In this document: positions 20,750 to 29,714 of the stretch, in pieces
Layout: every line of letters starts with the position of its first letter
Position numbering within the stretch: position 1 is the first letter of the stretch
Assembly (NCBI GenBank): GCA_021731365.1
Contig: JAKFXL010000051.1
Location: forward strand, 1-38,509
Direction: 5' to 3'
DNA: 38,509 bases
Source: Gammaproteobacteria bacterium
GTDB lineage: Bacteria > Pseudomonadota > Gammaproteobacteria > Tenderiales > Tenderiaceae
Program-made: the position numbers and the translations under genes
Notes under the pieces: model-generated
What the model was told of the DNA's origin: nothing
Seen by the model: the letters and a program-made list of their open reading frames with translations, nothing else
Databases searched by the model: none

Positions 20750-21835
20750 ATGCAGCTGGTTGATATGAACACAAAGTCAGCGTCGATTCTGGTAGTGGAT
20801 GATGAGCCAGTCAATGTCTGTCTGCTCAACAGTATTCTGGCTGCGGAAGGATATACCAATGTGGTTGCCACTGGAGACTCACGGGAGGTGGAGCGGCTGT
20901 ACCAGCAGCATCACGTCGATCTGTTGCTGCTCGACATCAATATGCCGCACCTGGATGGTTTTGATGTGATGGCGCGGCTGAAGGCTAAACATGGCGACAA
21001 CCTTGCCCCCATTTTGATGCTGACCGCCCAGTCCTCCCAGGAATTTAGAGTCCGGGCGCTGCAGGGCGGTGCCCGTGACTATGTGACAAAACCGTTTGAC
21101 CGTTTTGAGCTGGCCATGCGGGTTCGTAACCTGTTGGAGATGCGTCTGGCACATCGGTGTTTGCAGCAGCAGAATATGCAGCTTGAAGAGCGGGTGCTGG
21201 AGCGTACGTTGCAGCTGCAGGACTCCCGTCTGCAGGTGGTCCGCAGGTTGGGGCGGGCGGCCGAGTATCGTGATAATGAGACCGGGATGCACATTTTGCG
21301 GATGAGCAAGATATCTGCGCTGCTGGGGCGGGCGTTTGGGCTGGATGAAGAGCAGTGTGAGCTGCTGCTGAACGCCAGCCCGATGCATGACATCGGCAAA
21401 ATTGGTATCCCTGATCAGATTCTATTAAAACCGGGCAAACTCAACGCGGAAGAGTGGAAAATTATGCAGGGCCACGCGCGTATCGGGGCGGATATTCTCT
21501 CCGGGGATGATTCAGAGATGATGGCGATGGCGAGCGAGATTGCCCTGACACACCATGAAAAATGGGATGGCAGTGGTTACCCCAGCGGTTTTAGTGGCGA
21601 GCAGATCCCGCTGGTGGGGCGAATTGTGGCGGTGGCGGATGTCTTTGATGCCTTGACCTCAGTACGGCCATACAAACATGCCTGGCCGGTCGAAGAGGCG
21701 GTGGCGTACATGCAAAAGGAGTCTGGCCACCATTTTCAGCCACGGCTTATTGAACTGTTCATGGAGAAGCTCCCTGAGATTCTGGCAATCAATGCGGAGT
21801 ATGCTGAGCCTGATAAGGGTGAAATTTACCGGTAA
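20750..21835 (+). CDS. Two-component response regulator with HD-GYP output domain
   Basis: The protein is 361 residues from the ATG at 20750; a GTG directly before it and an ATG at 20765 are also possible, and AGGG at 20739-20742 favours 20750. An N-terminal receiver domain (about 10-125) has VVDDEP, phospho-acceptor Asp62 (LLLLDINMP) and the conserved TKPF lysine. A coiled-coil linker (about 135-165) follows. The HD-GYP domain (about 170-350) has the metal ligands His213-Asp214 (HDIGKIGIPD) and the signature HHEKWDGSGYP (268-278), all intact. HD-GYP proteins of this kind hydrolyse cyclic di-GMP, so it probably lowers c-di-GMP when phosphorylated. No sensor kinase is nearby, but a receiver protein follows after 35 nt. 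Confidence 0.93.
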   Translation: MQLVDMNTKSASILVVDDEPVNVCLLNSILAAEGYTNVVATGDSREVERLYQQHHVDLLLLDINMPHLDGFDVMARLKAKHGDNLAPILMLTAQSSQEFRVRALQGGARDYVTKPFDRFELAMRVRNLLEMRLAHRCLQQQNMQLEERVLERTLQLQDSRLQVVRRLGRAAEYRDNETGMHILRMSKISALLGRAFGLDEEQCELLLNASPMHDIGKIGIPDQILLKPGKLNAEEWKIMQGHARIGADILSGDDSEMMAMASEIALTHHEKWDGSGYPSGFSGEQIPLVGRIVAVADVFDALTSVRPYKHAWPVEEAVAYMQKESGHHFQPRLIELFMEKLPEILAINAEYAEPDKGEIYR

Positions 21836-21857
21836 GTTCAAAATAACAGCCATTCAT

Positions 21858-21864
21858 GGAGGGG
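21858..21864 (+). promoter_or_regulatory. Ribosome binding site that favours a TTG start
   Basis: GGAGGGG is placed 6 nt before an in-frame TTG at 21871. The upstream in-frame ATG (21856) overlaps this site and has no ribosome site of its own. The TTG is therefore the more likely initiator. Confidence 0.6.
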
Positions 21865-21870
21865 TCACAA

Positions 21871-22266
21871 TTGAGTCAATCTGAACTGAAACGGATTTTG
21901 TATGTAGAGGATGAGCCGGATATCCAGGCCATTGCCAAAATTGCCTTAGAAGCCGTGGGTGGATTTGAGCTGGCGGTGTTTAGTGCCGGCACAGATGCGG
22001 TGGCCAATGCGGTGGCCTTTGCCCCGCAGCTGTTACTTTTAGATGTAATGATGCCTGGCATGGATGGCCCAACCACCCTGACAGAGCTGCGTAAACTCCC
22101 TGAATTGGCACAGGTGCCGGTGATCTTTATGACCGCCAAGGTACAGCCACAAGAGGTGGCACACTTTAAATCCTTGGGTGCCATTGAAGTGATTGCCAAA
22201 CCCTTTGATCCAATGACGCTGGCGCAATCGGTGCTGCGTGCCTGGAGCGCCAAGGTCGGCCAATGA
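21871..22266 (+). CDS. Single-domain CheY-like response regulator
   Basis: The protein is 131 residues from the TTG at 21871, or 136 from the ATG at 21856. It is a receiver domain only: VEDEP acidic pocket, phospho-acceptor Asp58 (LLLLDVMMPGMDG), the FMTAK Thr/Ser switch and Lys in IAKPFDP. With no output domain it must act by protein contact or as a phosphate shuttle. Its neighbour, the HD-GYP regulator, is an obvious candidate to share a kinase. The stop overlaps the start of ald by 4 bases (ATGA). Confidence 0.9.
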   Translation: MSQSELKRILYVEDEPDIQAIAKIALEAVGGFELAVFSAGTDAVANAVAFAPQLLLLDVMMPGMDGPTTLTELRKLPELAQVPVIFMTAKVQPQEVAHFKSLGAIEVIAKPFDPMTLAQSVLRAWSAKVGQ

Positions 22267-23372
22267 AAATAGGTGTCCCAAAAGAGATCAAAGATCACGA
22301 GTTTCGTGTGGGTGTGACACCTGCCGGGGCTAAGGCGTTGGTAGCCGCTGGCCATGAGTTGTGGGTACAGAGCGGTGTCGGCCAGATGATCGGCTTTATG
22401 GATGAACACTACCGCAGTGTGGGTGCGACGATTGTTGCCACAGCGGCAGAGGTCTACAGCTGCCCCATGGTGGTGAAGGTTAAAGAGCCACAAGCCAGTG
22501 AATTTGCCATGCTGCACGAAGGGCAGCTGCTCTTCACCTACCTGCACCTTGCCCCGGATCCTGAACAGACTCGCCATCTGCTTGAGCGCAAAGTGGTGGC
22601 CATTGCCTATGAAACGGTCACCGATGCCAGCGGCCAGTTACCCCTGTTGATTCCGATGAGTGAGGTGGCGGGGCGCATTGCCATCCAGGCAGGTGCCGCC
22701 GGTCTGCAGATGATCAATGGTGGACGGGGGGTATTGCTCGGCGGTGTGCCGGGCGTGGCGCGGGGCAAAGTGGTGATCATTGGTGGCGGTGTGGTGGGCA
22801 CCGAGGCGGCCAAGATGGCGCTGGGGCTGGGGGCCGATGTGACGGTGCTTGACCGCAGCCTGCAGCGATTGCGGCAGCTCGATGACCTGTTTGGCCCGGC
22901 GCTTAAAACCCGCTACTCGGAATCCTATGCGCTGGAAGAGCTGTTGCCACAGGCCGATTTGTTGATCGGTGCGGTGTTGATCCCCGGCCATGCCGCCCCC
23001 AAGTTGGTATCGCGGGCGCTGGTGAAAAAGATGCAGCAGGGGGCGGTGATTGTGGATGTTGCGATTGACCAGGGGGGCTGTATCGAAACCTCGCGTCCAA
23101 CCAGCCACTCTGCGCCTATGTATATCGACGAAGGGGTGGTTCACTACTGCGTCACCAATATGCCCGGTGCCTGTGCCCGTACCGCGACCCTGGCCCTGAC
23201 CAACGCCACCCTGCCTTATGCCATGCAGCTGGCGGCGGAAGGGGAGCGGGCGCTGGTGAATAATAGTGGTTTGCGGAGTGGCCTGAATCTCTACCGTGGA
23301 CAGGTGACAAACCGGGCGGTGGCCGAGAATCTGGGCTATCCCTATGTTGACGCAGTGACGCTGGTGAAATAG
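22263..23372 (+). CDS. ald: Alanine dehydrogenase
   Basis: The protein is 369 residues, the usual length. It interconverts L-alanine and pyruvate plus ammonia with NAD(H). The start MKIGVPKEIKDHEFRVGVTP is characteristic. Substrate residues Arg15, Lys74 (VKVKEPQ) and His95 (YLHLAPD) are present. A Rossmann motif VIIGGGVVGTEAA followed by VTVLD (about 170-200) binds NAD. VDVAIDQGG and HYCVTNMPGA are also typical of the family. The 4-base overlap with the preceding receiver gene indicates one operon, which couples an amino-acid enzyme to a signalling pair. Confidence 0.97.
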   Translation: MKIGVPKEIKDHEFRVGVTPAGAKALVAAGHELWVQSGVGQMIGFMDEHYRSVGATIVATAAEVYSCPMVVKVKEPQASEFAMLHEGQLLFTYLHLAPDPEQTRHLLERKVVAIAYETVTDASGQLPLLIPMSEVAGRIAIQAGAAGLQMINGGRGVLLGGVPGVARGKVVIIGGGVVGTEAAKMALGLGADVTVLDRSLQRLRQLDDLFGPALKTRYSESYALEELLPQADLLIGAVLIPGHAAPKLVSRALVKKMQQGAVIVDVAIDQGGCIETSRPTSHSAPMYIDEGVVHYCVTNMPGACARTATLALTNATLPYAMQLAAEGERALVNNSGLRSGLNLYRGQVTNRAVAENLGYPYVDAVTLVK

Positions 23373-23406
23373 TGCGGGTAACCCTGGGCTGGAGTGTGGT
23401 ATTGCC

Positions 23407-24105
23407 GTGAAGATTAACAAAATCAACTATCGACTCACGTTTGCAGATGGTGCCGAGCGGCAGTTCGAGCTCCATCTTCGTGCGGACTCTCTGGTGCCCG
23501 TGGGTTGGGTGCCGAGCAAACCGCCGCAGTGGGCGGCGCTGCAAAACCATCAGTGTAAAAACTGTCCATTGAGCAGTGACAAATCCCCCTACTGCCCGGC
23601 AGCGCTGAATCTGGCAAAGCTGGCGGAACAGAGTCGTGATCTGGATATGCTGGACTCGGTGACACTGAAGGTGTTGATGTCGGGGCGGGTGGTGGCACTC
23701 TCCACCACCGTGCAGAAGGCGATAGGTTCTTTTATTGGTCTGTTACTGGCGACCAGCGACTGTCCACACGCTGCCTTCTTTCGCCCGCTGGCCCGTTTTC
23801 ACATGCCGTTGGCAAGTGAGGCTGAAACCATGTATCGTGCCGCCTCTTCGTACCTGCTGGCACAGACCTTCCGCCAGGAGAGTGGTCAGGAGGCGCGGTT
23901 TGATCTTGATGGGGTGGTGGAGATTTACCAGAATCTGGAGATCGTCAATACCGCACTGGTGTCGCGCCTGAAGGCCTCCGGTGAAGGTGAGTTGTTAGCC
24001 CAGTGCATGATGGAGTGGGGGATGCTCTCCGGAATGTTCCCTTTGCGGCTGGATGGCCTGCTTAAGGAGCTGCGACCACTCTTCTCTGCCTATCTGCCAG
24101 ACTGA
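23407..24105 (+). CDS. Uncharacterised cytosolic protein with CxxC...C motif
   Basis: The protein is 232 residues from a GTG at 23407, with GGAG 11 nt upstream. I do not recognise a characterised family. An N-terminal beta segment ([19 protein letters not shown]) is followed by Cys50-x2-Cys53 (CKNCPL) and Cys63 (YCPAALNL), with CPH at 119-121 as possible further ligands. The pattern suggests a small metal or iron-sulfur site. The C-terminal two-thirds is helical with no export signal or transmembrane helix. It follows ald by 34 nt and precedes prmB by 20 nt, all on the same strand. Confidence 0.7.
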   Translation: MKINKINYRLTFADGAERQFELHLRADSLVPVGWVPSKPPQWAALQNHQCKNCPLSSDKSPYCPAALNLAKLAEQSRDLDMLDSVTLKVLMSGRVVALSTTVQKAIGSFIGLLLATSDCPHAAFFRPLARFHMPLASEAETMYRAASSYLLAQTFRQESGQEARFDLDGVVEIYQNLEIVNTALVSRLKASGEGELLAQCMMEWGMLSGMFPLRLDGLLKELRPLFSAYLPD

Positions 24106-24125
24106 TTTTTTTCAAGAGGTGTACC

Positions 24126-25055
24126 GTGAGTAACAAAAGTGAAGTGGGCTGCATGCAGCTGCAGACGGTGGTCGATTTTGCCCGCTGGGGTGCAAGCTGT
24201 TTTAACGAAGCAGGACTCTTTTTTGGTCACGGTACCGATAATGCGGTGGATGAGGCGCTTTACCTGGTGCTGCACGCCCTACATCTTAAACCAGGGGTGC
24301 CGGTGGAGCTGTTGCGTGGTCGCCTGACAGACAGTGAAAAACATGCGGTGGTGGCACTGCTGCGCCGCCGTATCGATGAACGTCTGCCCGCCCCCTACCT
24401 GACACACGAGGCCTGGTTTGCCGAATTACCGTTTTATGTGGATGAGCGGGTATTGGTACCACGCTCGCCTATTGCTGAGCTGATTGAGCGGCAGTTTTCC
24501 CCCTGGGTAGAGGCAGATCAGGTGGCGGCAGTGCTTGACCTCTGTACGGGTAGTGGTTGTATTGCCATCGCCTGCGCCATGGCCTTTCCATGGGCGACGG
24601 TGGATGCGGCAGATATCTCCACTGACGCGCTGGCAGTGGCCCAGATCAATGTTGAACGCCACGATGCCAGCGAGCAGGTCGAGCTGATTGAGTCCAACCT
24701 GTTTGATGGTCTGGCCGGGCGACGTTACGACCTGATTGTTTCAAACCCCCCTTATGTTGATGCCGAAGATCTGGCTGCCATGGCTGATGAGTTCCGCTGT
24801 GAGCCGACGCTGGGGCTTGCCGCTGGTGACGATGGCCTGGAAATTGTCTTGCGAATGTTAGCCCAGGCTGCCGATTTCCTGACAGAAAACGGGGTATTGA
24901 TAGTAGAGGTGGGCAACAGTGAGGCGGCGCTGGTGGAGCGTTTTTCTGAGGTGCCGTTTGTCTGGCTGGAGTTTGAACGTGGCGGCCAGGGGGTCTTTAT
25001 GCTGAGTGCGGCAACCCTGATCGAGTATCAAATGCGCTTCCGGGCGGCGTTATAA
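24126..25055 (+). CDS. prmB: Ribosomal protein uL3 N5-glutamine methyltransferase
   Basis: The protein is 309 residues (E. coli PrmB 310). It methylates a glutamine of ribosomal protein L3 using S-adenosylmethionine. The AdoMet motif [13 protein letters not shown] is at about 137-149 and the glutamine-binding NPPY is at 207-210. The N-terminal helical domain and [26 protein letters not shown] match PrmB rather than PrmC. The GTG start at 24126 has AGAGGTG just upstream. In E. coli prmB sits next to aroC; here hemN lies between them. Confidence 0.95.
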   Translation: MSNKSEVGCMQLQTVVDFARWGASCFNEAGLFFGHGTDNAVDEALYLVLHALHLKPGVPVELLRGRLTDSEKHAVVALLRRRIDERLPAPYLTHEAWFAELPFYVDERVLVPRSPIAELIERQFSPWVEADQVAAVLDLCTGSGCIAIACAMAFPWATVDAADISTDALAVAQINVERHDASEQVELIESNLFDGLAGRRYDLIVSNPPYVDAEDLAAMADEFRCEPTLGLAAGDDGLEIVLRMLAQAADFLTENGVLIVEVGNSEAALVERFSEVPFVWLEFERGGQGVFMLSAATLIEYQMRFRAAL

Positions 25056-25080
25056 CGTTTTAATCGTCGCCCCATACCCC

Positions 25081-25086
25081 TATAAT
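25081..25086 (+). promoter_or_regulatory. Candidate hemN -10 element
   Basis: There is a perfect TATAAT 32 bp before the hemN GTG. The -35 position (around 25058-25064, TTTTAAT) is poor, so an activator may be needed. No FNR-type TTGAT-N4-ATCAA site is visible. Confidence 0.5.
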
Positions 25087-25117
25087 GTCCCGACATCTGT
25101 ATTGACTGGAGTGTGCC

Positions 25118-26500
25118 GTGGACCAATCCCTTGTTTTTGATCTTGAATTGATCAACCGCCATGACAAGTCTGGTCCGCGCTACACCTCCTATCCAACGGC
25201 GGTGCAGTTCCATGAGGGATTTGGCGAGTCTGAGTATCGCCGCATTGCCGGGGCTACCAATGACGCTGGACAGCCACTCTCACTCTATTTTCACATCCCC
25301 TTTTGCGATACGGTCTGTTTCTATTGTGCCTGCAGCAAGATTGCGACCAAAGATCGCAGCAAGGCGCAGCCTTACCTTGACCGTGTATATAAAGAGCTGG
25401 CGATGCAGTCCGAACTGTTCGACAGCTCGCGCATGGTGGAGCAGCTGCACTGGGGCGGCGGCACCCCGACCTTTATCAGCCCGGCGCAGATGCGCGAGCT
25501 GATGGCGCAGACCCGCAAATATTTCAACCTGCGTGATGACGACAGCGGCGAATACTCCATCGAGATCGACCCACGCGAGGTGACCGCCGACAGCGTTAAA
25601 CTGTTGCGGGAGCTCGGTTTTAACCGCATGAGTCTGGGGGTGCAGGATTTTGATCCGCAGGTGCAAAAAGCGGTCAACCGGATTCAGAGCGAGGCCGAGA
25701 CCATGGCGGTGCTGGATCAGGCGCGCCAGGCGGGGTTCAAGTCGACCAGTATCGATCTGATCTACGGTCTGCCGTTCCAGACGGCTGAAAGCTTCAGTAA
25801 AACCCTTGATCGTATCCTGGCGGTGGACCCGGACCGGCTCTCGGTCTTTAATTACGCCCACCTGCCGGAGATGTTTCCCCCGCAGCGCCGCATCAAAGAG
25901 GATCAGCTGCCGTCGTCACAGCAGAAACTCGAGATCCTGCAGATGACCAACGAACGTCTGCAGCAGGCCGGGTATGTATATGTCGGCATGGATCACTTTG
26001 CCAAGCCGGGGGATGAGTTGGCAGAGGCGCAGCGTCAAGGGCAGCTTTACCGCAACTTTCAGGGCTACTCCACCCATGCTGATTGTGACCTGGTTGGTCT
26101 GGGCGTGACCTCCATTGGCAAGGTGGGCAACAGCTATTCGCAAAACAGGCGGACGATGGATGAGTATTGTGCCGCCATTGATGCCGGCCAGCTGCCGCTG
26201 TTTCGTGGTGTTGAACTGGATGTGGATGACCGGCTGCGTCGCGACATCATCACTGAGCTAATGTGTAATTTCAAACTGAATAAACAGGCGGTTGCGACTA
26301 AATACAGCATTAATTTTGAAGACTATTTTGCAGTTGAGCGGGGCGCGCTTGAACAGCTGGCTAAGGATGGTCTGATCAGTTTTGATGAGGCTGCTATTCG
26401 GGTCCAGCCCGCGGGCCGCTTCCTGATTCGTAATCTCTGTATGGTGTTTGATAAATATCTGCGGCAGGACCAGACACAACGGTTTTCCAAGGTTATTTAA
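25118..26500 (+). CDS. hemN: Oxygen-independent coproporphyrinogen III dehydrogenase
   Basis: The protein is 460 residues (E. coli HemN 457). It is a radical-SAM enzyme converting coproporphyrinogen III to protoporphyrinogen IX without oxygen. The cluster ligands are Cys63, Cys67 and Cys70 (HIPFCDTVCFYCAC), followed by the HemN-type next cysteine. HWGGGTPTFIS binds SAM. The N-terminal RYTSYPTA segment marks true HemN rather than HemW. The C-terminal HemN domain is present to the end. The start is GTG at 25118 with GGAG 6 nt upstream. Its presence indicates heme synthesis under low oxygen. Confidence 0.96.
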   Translation: MDQSLVFDLELINRHDKSGPRYTSYPTAVQFHEGFGESEYRRIAGATNDAGQPLSLYFHIPFCDTVCFYCACSKIATKDRSKAQPYLDRVYKELAMQSELFDSSRMVEQLHWGGGTPTFISPAQMRELMAQTRKYFNLRDDDSGEYSIEIDPREVTADSVKLLRELGFNRMSLGVQDFDPQVQKAVNRIQSEAETMAVLDQARQAGFKSTSIDLIYGLPFQTAESFSKTLDRILAVDPDRLSVFNYAHLPEMFPPQRRIKEDQLPSSQQKLEILQMTNERLQQAGYVYVGMDHFAKPGDELAEAQRQGQLYRNFQGYSTHADCDLVGLGVTSIGKVGNSYSQNRRTMDEYCAAIDAGQLPLFRGVELDVDDRLRRDIITELMCNFKLNKQAVATKYSINFEDYFAVERGALEQLAKDGLISFDEAAIRVQPAGRFLIRNLCMVFDKYLRQDQTQRFSKVI

Positions 26501-26539
26501 CCACTGCTTTATCCACCAAATTGTTAGGGTATACCCACC

Positions 26540-27637
26540 ATGTCAGGCAATAGCTACGGAAAACTCTTTACAGTCACCACCTTTGGTGAGAGCCACGGCC
26601 CCGCCCTGGGGGCGATAGTGGATGGTTGTCCGCCGGGACTGGCGTTGAGCGAAGCGGATCTGCAGCACGATCTTGACCGGCGCAAACCGGGTACGTCGCG
26701 CCACACCACCCAGCGCCGCGAAGGTGATCTGGTGAAAATTCTCTCCGGGGTGTTCGAGGGTAAAACAACCGGTACCCCCATTGGGCTGATGATCGAAAAT
26801 ACCGACCAGCGTTCCAAGGACTACAGCAACATCATGGACAGCTTCCGTCCCGGCCATGCGGACTACACCTATCAGCAGAAATATGGGGCGCGAGACTACC
26901 GTGGCGGGGGCCGCTCCTCGGCGCGTGAGACGGCGATGCGGGTGGCTGCGGGGGCGATTGCCAAAAAATTTCTGCAACAGCGCCATGGTATTGAGGTGCG
27001 TGGTTATCTGGCCCAGCTCGGACCGATTAAAACAGAAGCCTTCGACTGGAATGAGGTGGAGAAAAACCCCTTCTTCTCTCCGGATGTCAACAAGGTGGCA
27101 GAGATGGAGCGGTATATGGATGCGCTGCGTAAAGAGGGCAACTCCATCGGCGCACGGATCAATGTGGTCGCCACTGGCATGATCCCAGGGCTGGGGGAGC
27201 CGATCTTTGACCGCCTGGATGCGGAAATTGCCCACGCCATGATGAGCATCAACGCCGTCAAGGGGGTGGAGATTGGCGCAGGGTTTGGCTGTATCGAGCA
27301 GAAGGGGACAGAACATCGGGATGAGATCACCCCGGAAGGTTTTCTGAGCAACAATGCCGGCGGGGTTTTGGGGGGGATCTCTAGCGGCCAGGACATTGTG
27401 GTGAGCATTGCGCTCAAGCCAACTTCCAGCATGCGGCTGTCGGGGCGGAGTGTGAACGTAAGGGGTGAGGCGGTGGAGGTGAGTACTGAGGGGCGTCATG
27501 ACCCCTGCGTGGGCATTCGGGCAACACCGATCGCTGAGGCGATGCTGGCGCTGGTGTTGATGGACCATCTGCTGCGACATCGCGCCCAGAATATGGATGT
27601 GCTCTCCACAACCCCCATTATCCCTGCACACCCTTGA
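26540..27637 (+). CDS. aroC: Chorismate synthase
   Basis: The protein is 365 residues (E. coli 361). It converts EPSP to chorismate, the last shikimate-pathway step, with reduced FMN. It has the typical start [20 protein letters not shown], then [16 protein letters not shown], and [12 protein letters not shown] with the FMN/EPSP-binding arginines. [17 protein letters not shown] and [13 protein letters not shown] near the end are also conserved. It starts 39 nt after hemN. Confidence 0.98.
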   Translation: MSGNSYGKLFTVTTFGESHGPALGAIVDGCPPGLALSEADLQHDLDRRKPGTSRHTTQRREGDLVKILSGVFEGKTTGTPIGLMIENTDQRSKDYSNIMDSFRPGHADYTYQQKYGARDYRGGGRSSARETAMRVAAGAIAKKFLQQRHGIEVRGYLAQLGPIKTEAFDWNEVEKNPFFSPDVNKVAEMERYMDALRKEGNSIGARINVVATGMIPGLGEPIFDRLDAEIAHAMMSINAVKGVEIGAGFGCIEQKGTEHRDEITPEGFLSNNAGGVLGGISSGQDIVVSIALKPTSSMRLSGRSVNVRGEAVEVSTEGRHDPCVGIRATPIAEAMLALVLMDHLLRHRAQNMDVLSTTPIIPAHP

Positions 27638-27649
27638 GTGTGTACTCGT

Positions 27650-27669
27650 GAACAGCCGCCGCGCTGTTC
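27650..27669. other. Hairpin between aroC and the MFS gene
   Basis: GAACAGC, a 6-nt loop and GCTGTTC form a perfect 7-bp stem 12 nt after the aroC stop. No U-run follows, so it is not a standard terminator. It could be an mRNA-stability or processing element. Confidence 0.5.
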
Positions 27670-27699
27670 GATCTACACCACGCTACCTGTGAGGCGCTA

Positions 27700-28833
27700 A
27701 TGCCCTATTGGCGTCTCTCCAACTTCTATCTCTTCTTTTTTGCCTCTGTGGGGGTGCTGATCCCCTATTGGTCGCTGTACCTTAAATCGCTGGGGTTTAG
27801 CGCCTCTGATATCGGTGAGCTGATGGCGGTCATCATGGCCACCAAAATCATCGCCCCCAATATCTGGGGCTGGGTTGCAGACCGCTCGGGACAAAAGGTG
27901 CTGATTGTGCGCTTAGGGGTGCTCATGGCCCTGATCACCTTTGGTGGTGTCTTTCTTGGTCAGGGATACTGGTGGATGGTGGTGGTCATGGCGCTATTTA
28001 GCTTCTTCTGGAATGCGGCACTGCCCCAGTTTGAGGCCACCACCATGAGCCTGCTGGGGGAGGAGAGCCACCGCTATGGCTCTATCCGATTATGGGGGTC
28101 AGTAGGGTTTATCCTCTCGGTGGCAGGCGTAGGCGCACTGCTTGAAACCCATGGCCCTGACATTATCCCGATGACCATCTTAATAATGTTATTTGGGGCC
28201 TGGATTGCCACGTTATGGGTGCCGAGAGAGCCGGTGCGTGTACCCGCACGCAGCCATCAGTCGATCACTGCAGTATTATTGAGACCTGAAGTGCTGGTGA
28301 TCCTGGCGGTCTGTTTTCTGTCCCAGGCAAGCCACGGTCCGTACTACACCTTCTACACCATCTACCTTGAAGAGCACGGTTATGGCCGTGGCTTGATAGG
28401 CCAGCTCTGGGCGTTGGGTGTTGTGGCTGAAATTGGCGTCTTCCTGGTGATGCATAAACTGCTGCCGCGTTACGGTGCCCGCCTGTTGCTGATGGTCAGC
28501 CTTGTACTTACAACAGCGCGTTGGCTACTGGTGGCGTGGGGTGTTGAGTGGTTGGCGGTGGTGTTATTCGCCCAGTTGCTGCACGCCGCGAGTTTTGGCA
28601 TCTATCATGCGGTCATCATCCACTTGATCCACCGTTTTTTTACCGGCCAGCACCAGGGGCGTGGCCAGGCGATCTATAGCAGCATCAGTTTCGGCGCGGG
28701 AGGTGCGGCGGGTAGTCTGGCCAGCGGTTATCTATGGGAAGGTGTTGGCTCTACGGCCACCTATAGCCTGGCGGCAGCCACAAGTTTTTTAGCCTGGATA
28801 CTGGCCTGGCGCTTTCTTAAACCATCAATTTAA
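27700..28833 (+). CDS. MFS transporter, HcaT / MFS_1-like
   Basis: The protein is 377 residues with about 12 predicted membrane helices, beginning immediately (YWRLSNFYLFFFASVGVLIPYWSLYL). It resembles the 3-phenylpropionate transporter (HcaT) and nucleoside-symporter-like branch of the major facilitator family: a short N-terminus, LKSLGFSASDIGELMA after helix 1, and WGWVADRSGQK in the first cytoplasmic loop. SIRLWGSVGFI in helix 5 is also characteristic. The substrate cannot be told from sequence. The start has GAGGCG 3 nt upstream. It is the last gene before the tRNA cluster. Confidence 0.88.
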   Translation: MPYWRLSNFYLFFFASVGVLIPYWSLYLKSLGFSASDIGELMAVIMATKIIAPNIWGWVADRSGQKVLIVRLGVLMALITFGGVFLGQGYWWMVVVMALFSFFWNAALPQFEATTMSLLGEESHRYGSIRLWGSVGFILSVAGVGALLETHGPDIIPMTILIMLFGAWIATLWVPREPVRVPARSHQSITAVLLRPEVLVILAVCFLSQASHGPYYTFYTIYLEEHGYGRGLIGQLWALGVVAEIGVFLVMHKLLPRYGARLLLMVSLVLTTARWLLVAWGVEWLAVVLFAQLLHAASFGIYHAVIIHLIHRFFTGQHQGRGQAIYSSISFGAGGAAGSLASGYLWEGVGSTATYSLAAATSFLAWILAWRFLKPSI

Positions 28834-28843
28834 AAACAGGGCA

Positions 28844-28872
28844 TTGACGACAGTAAAATCAACGAGTAATAT
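28844..28872 (+). promoter_or_regulatory. tRNA operon promoter
   Basis: TTGACG (28844-28849), 17 bp, then TAATAT (28867-28872). The following bases (GCCGTCC) form a GC-rich discriminator, typical of stable-RNA promoters under stringent control. It drives the tRNA cluster starting 48 bp downstream. Confidence 0.75.
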
Positions 28873-28920
28873 GCCGTCCTCCTAGCCGCTAGCAGTCATG
28901 CACGGCGGGATTGTAAACAT

Positions 28921-28997
28921 CGGGGTATAGCGCAGCCTGGTAGCGCGCCTGCTTTGGGAGCAGGATGTCGGGAGTTCGAATCCCCCTACCCCGACCA
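28921..28997 (+). tRNA. tRNA-Pro(TGG)
   Basis: It is 77 nt with encoded CCA. The acceptor CGGGGTA pairs with TACCCCG, the anticodon loop is TTTGGGA with anticodon TGG, and the T loop is TTCGAAT. First of five clustered tRNAs. Confidence 0.97.
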
Positions 28998-29059
28998 TTT
29001 TTCAGCTTCTACTGTGAATGAATGGCCTAGTTGAATGCAGTGGTAGAGTCGTGATCCAT

Positions 29060-29136
29060 GCGCCCGTAGCTCATCTGGATAGAGCATCGGCCTTCTAAGC
29101 CGAGGGTAGCAGGTTCGAGTCCTGCCGGGCGCACCA
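29060..29136 (+). tRNA. tRNA-Arg(TCT)
   Basis: It is 77 nt with encoded CCA. The acceptor GCGCCCG pairs with CGGGCGC and the anticodon loop is CTTCTAA with anticodon TCT, reading AGA. Confidence 0.97.
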
Positions 29137-29174
29137 TATCACTAGCGTCCAAACAGTGTAAGTTATTGCGTTAT

Positions 29175-29251
29175 GGTGAGCGTAGCTCAGTTGGTAGAGT
29201 CCCGGATTGTGATTCCGGTTGTCGTGGGTTCGAGCCCCATCGTTCACCCCA
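29175..29251 (+). tRNA. tRNA-His(GTG)
   Basis: It is 77 nt with encoded CCA. The anticodon loop TTGTGAT gives GTG. The extra 5' G (position -1) is encoded and pairs with C73, the identity element of bacterial tRNA-His. Confidence 0.97.
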
Positions 29252-29266
29252 TATTCCTAAGTTTTA

Positions 29267-29342
29267 GGGCCGTTAGCTCAGTTGGTAGAGCAGGTGACTC
29301 TTAATCACTTGGTCGAAGGTTCAAGTCCTTCACGGCCCACCA
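29267..29342 (+). tRNA. tRNA-Lys(CTT)
   Basis: It is 76 nt with encoded CCA. The acceptor GGGCCGT pairs with ACGGCCC and the anticodon loop CTCTTAA gives CTT. This reads AAG only; a tRNA-Lys(TTT) must exist elsewhere. Confidence 0.97.
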
Positions 29343-29463
29343 TTTTATGTTCATCCTCTGTTTTTGGGTCTTGCCCCAGTTCTTCCGCTTTAAATCATAA
29401 ATATTTTTAGAATGATTGTATTAAAAGTAACTCCATGGGGTTACTGATGCGGGCAAGTCGCTG

Positions 29464-29469
29464 TATAAT
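29464..29469 (+). promoter_or_regulatory. Candidate -10 before tRNA-Leu
   Basis: There is a perfect TATAAT 31 bp before tRNA-Leu. The AT-rich stretch upstream (29390-29430) could act as an UP element, but the -35 at 29441 (TTACTG) is poor. It may allow separate transcription of tRNA-Leu and tig. Confidence 0.5.
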
Positions 29470-29500
29470 AGCCGCATTTCCTGCTTAATGTTTTGACTTT

Positions 29501-29585
29501 GCGAAAGTGGCGGAATTGGTAGACGCACTGGATTTAGGTTCCAGCGGGGCAACCTGTGAGAGTTCGAGTCTCTCCTTTCGCACCA
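29501..29585 (+). tRNA. tRNA-Leu(TAG)
   Basis: It is 85 nt with encoded CCA and the long variable arm expected of a class II tRNA. The acceptor GCGAAAG pairs with CTTTCGC and the anticodon loop TTTAGGT gives TAG. Confidence 0.97.
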
Positions 29586-29714
29586 TAAAATATAGATTTC
29601 TGTTCATAATAGCTGGGGCACCAGCATTGAAAAACCCCTGCACGGTGACCACTCCCCCTCTATGGGTGTTGTGTTCCGTTGATTCGCCGCCTTGGCGTCA
29701 CTGAGGAAGTTAAC

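Noticed and set aside
22638-23426. A 262-codon minus-strand frame opposite ald
   Set aside because: It is a shadow of ald; the composition is typical of antisense frames and ald has all its catalytic residues.
26543-27631. A 362-codon open frame on the minus strand across the whole of aroC
   Set aside because: It is an exact antisense shadow of a well-conserved enzyme in GC-rich DNA. Its translation is rich in His, Arg and Pro with no recognisable domain, and no ribosome site was found.
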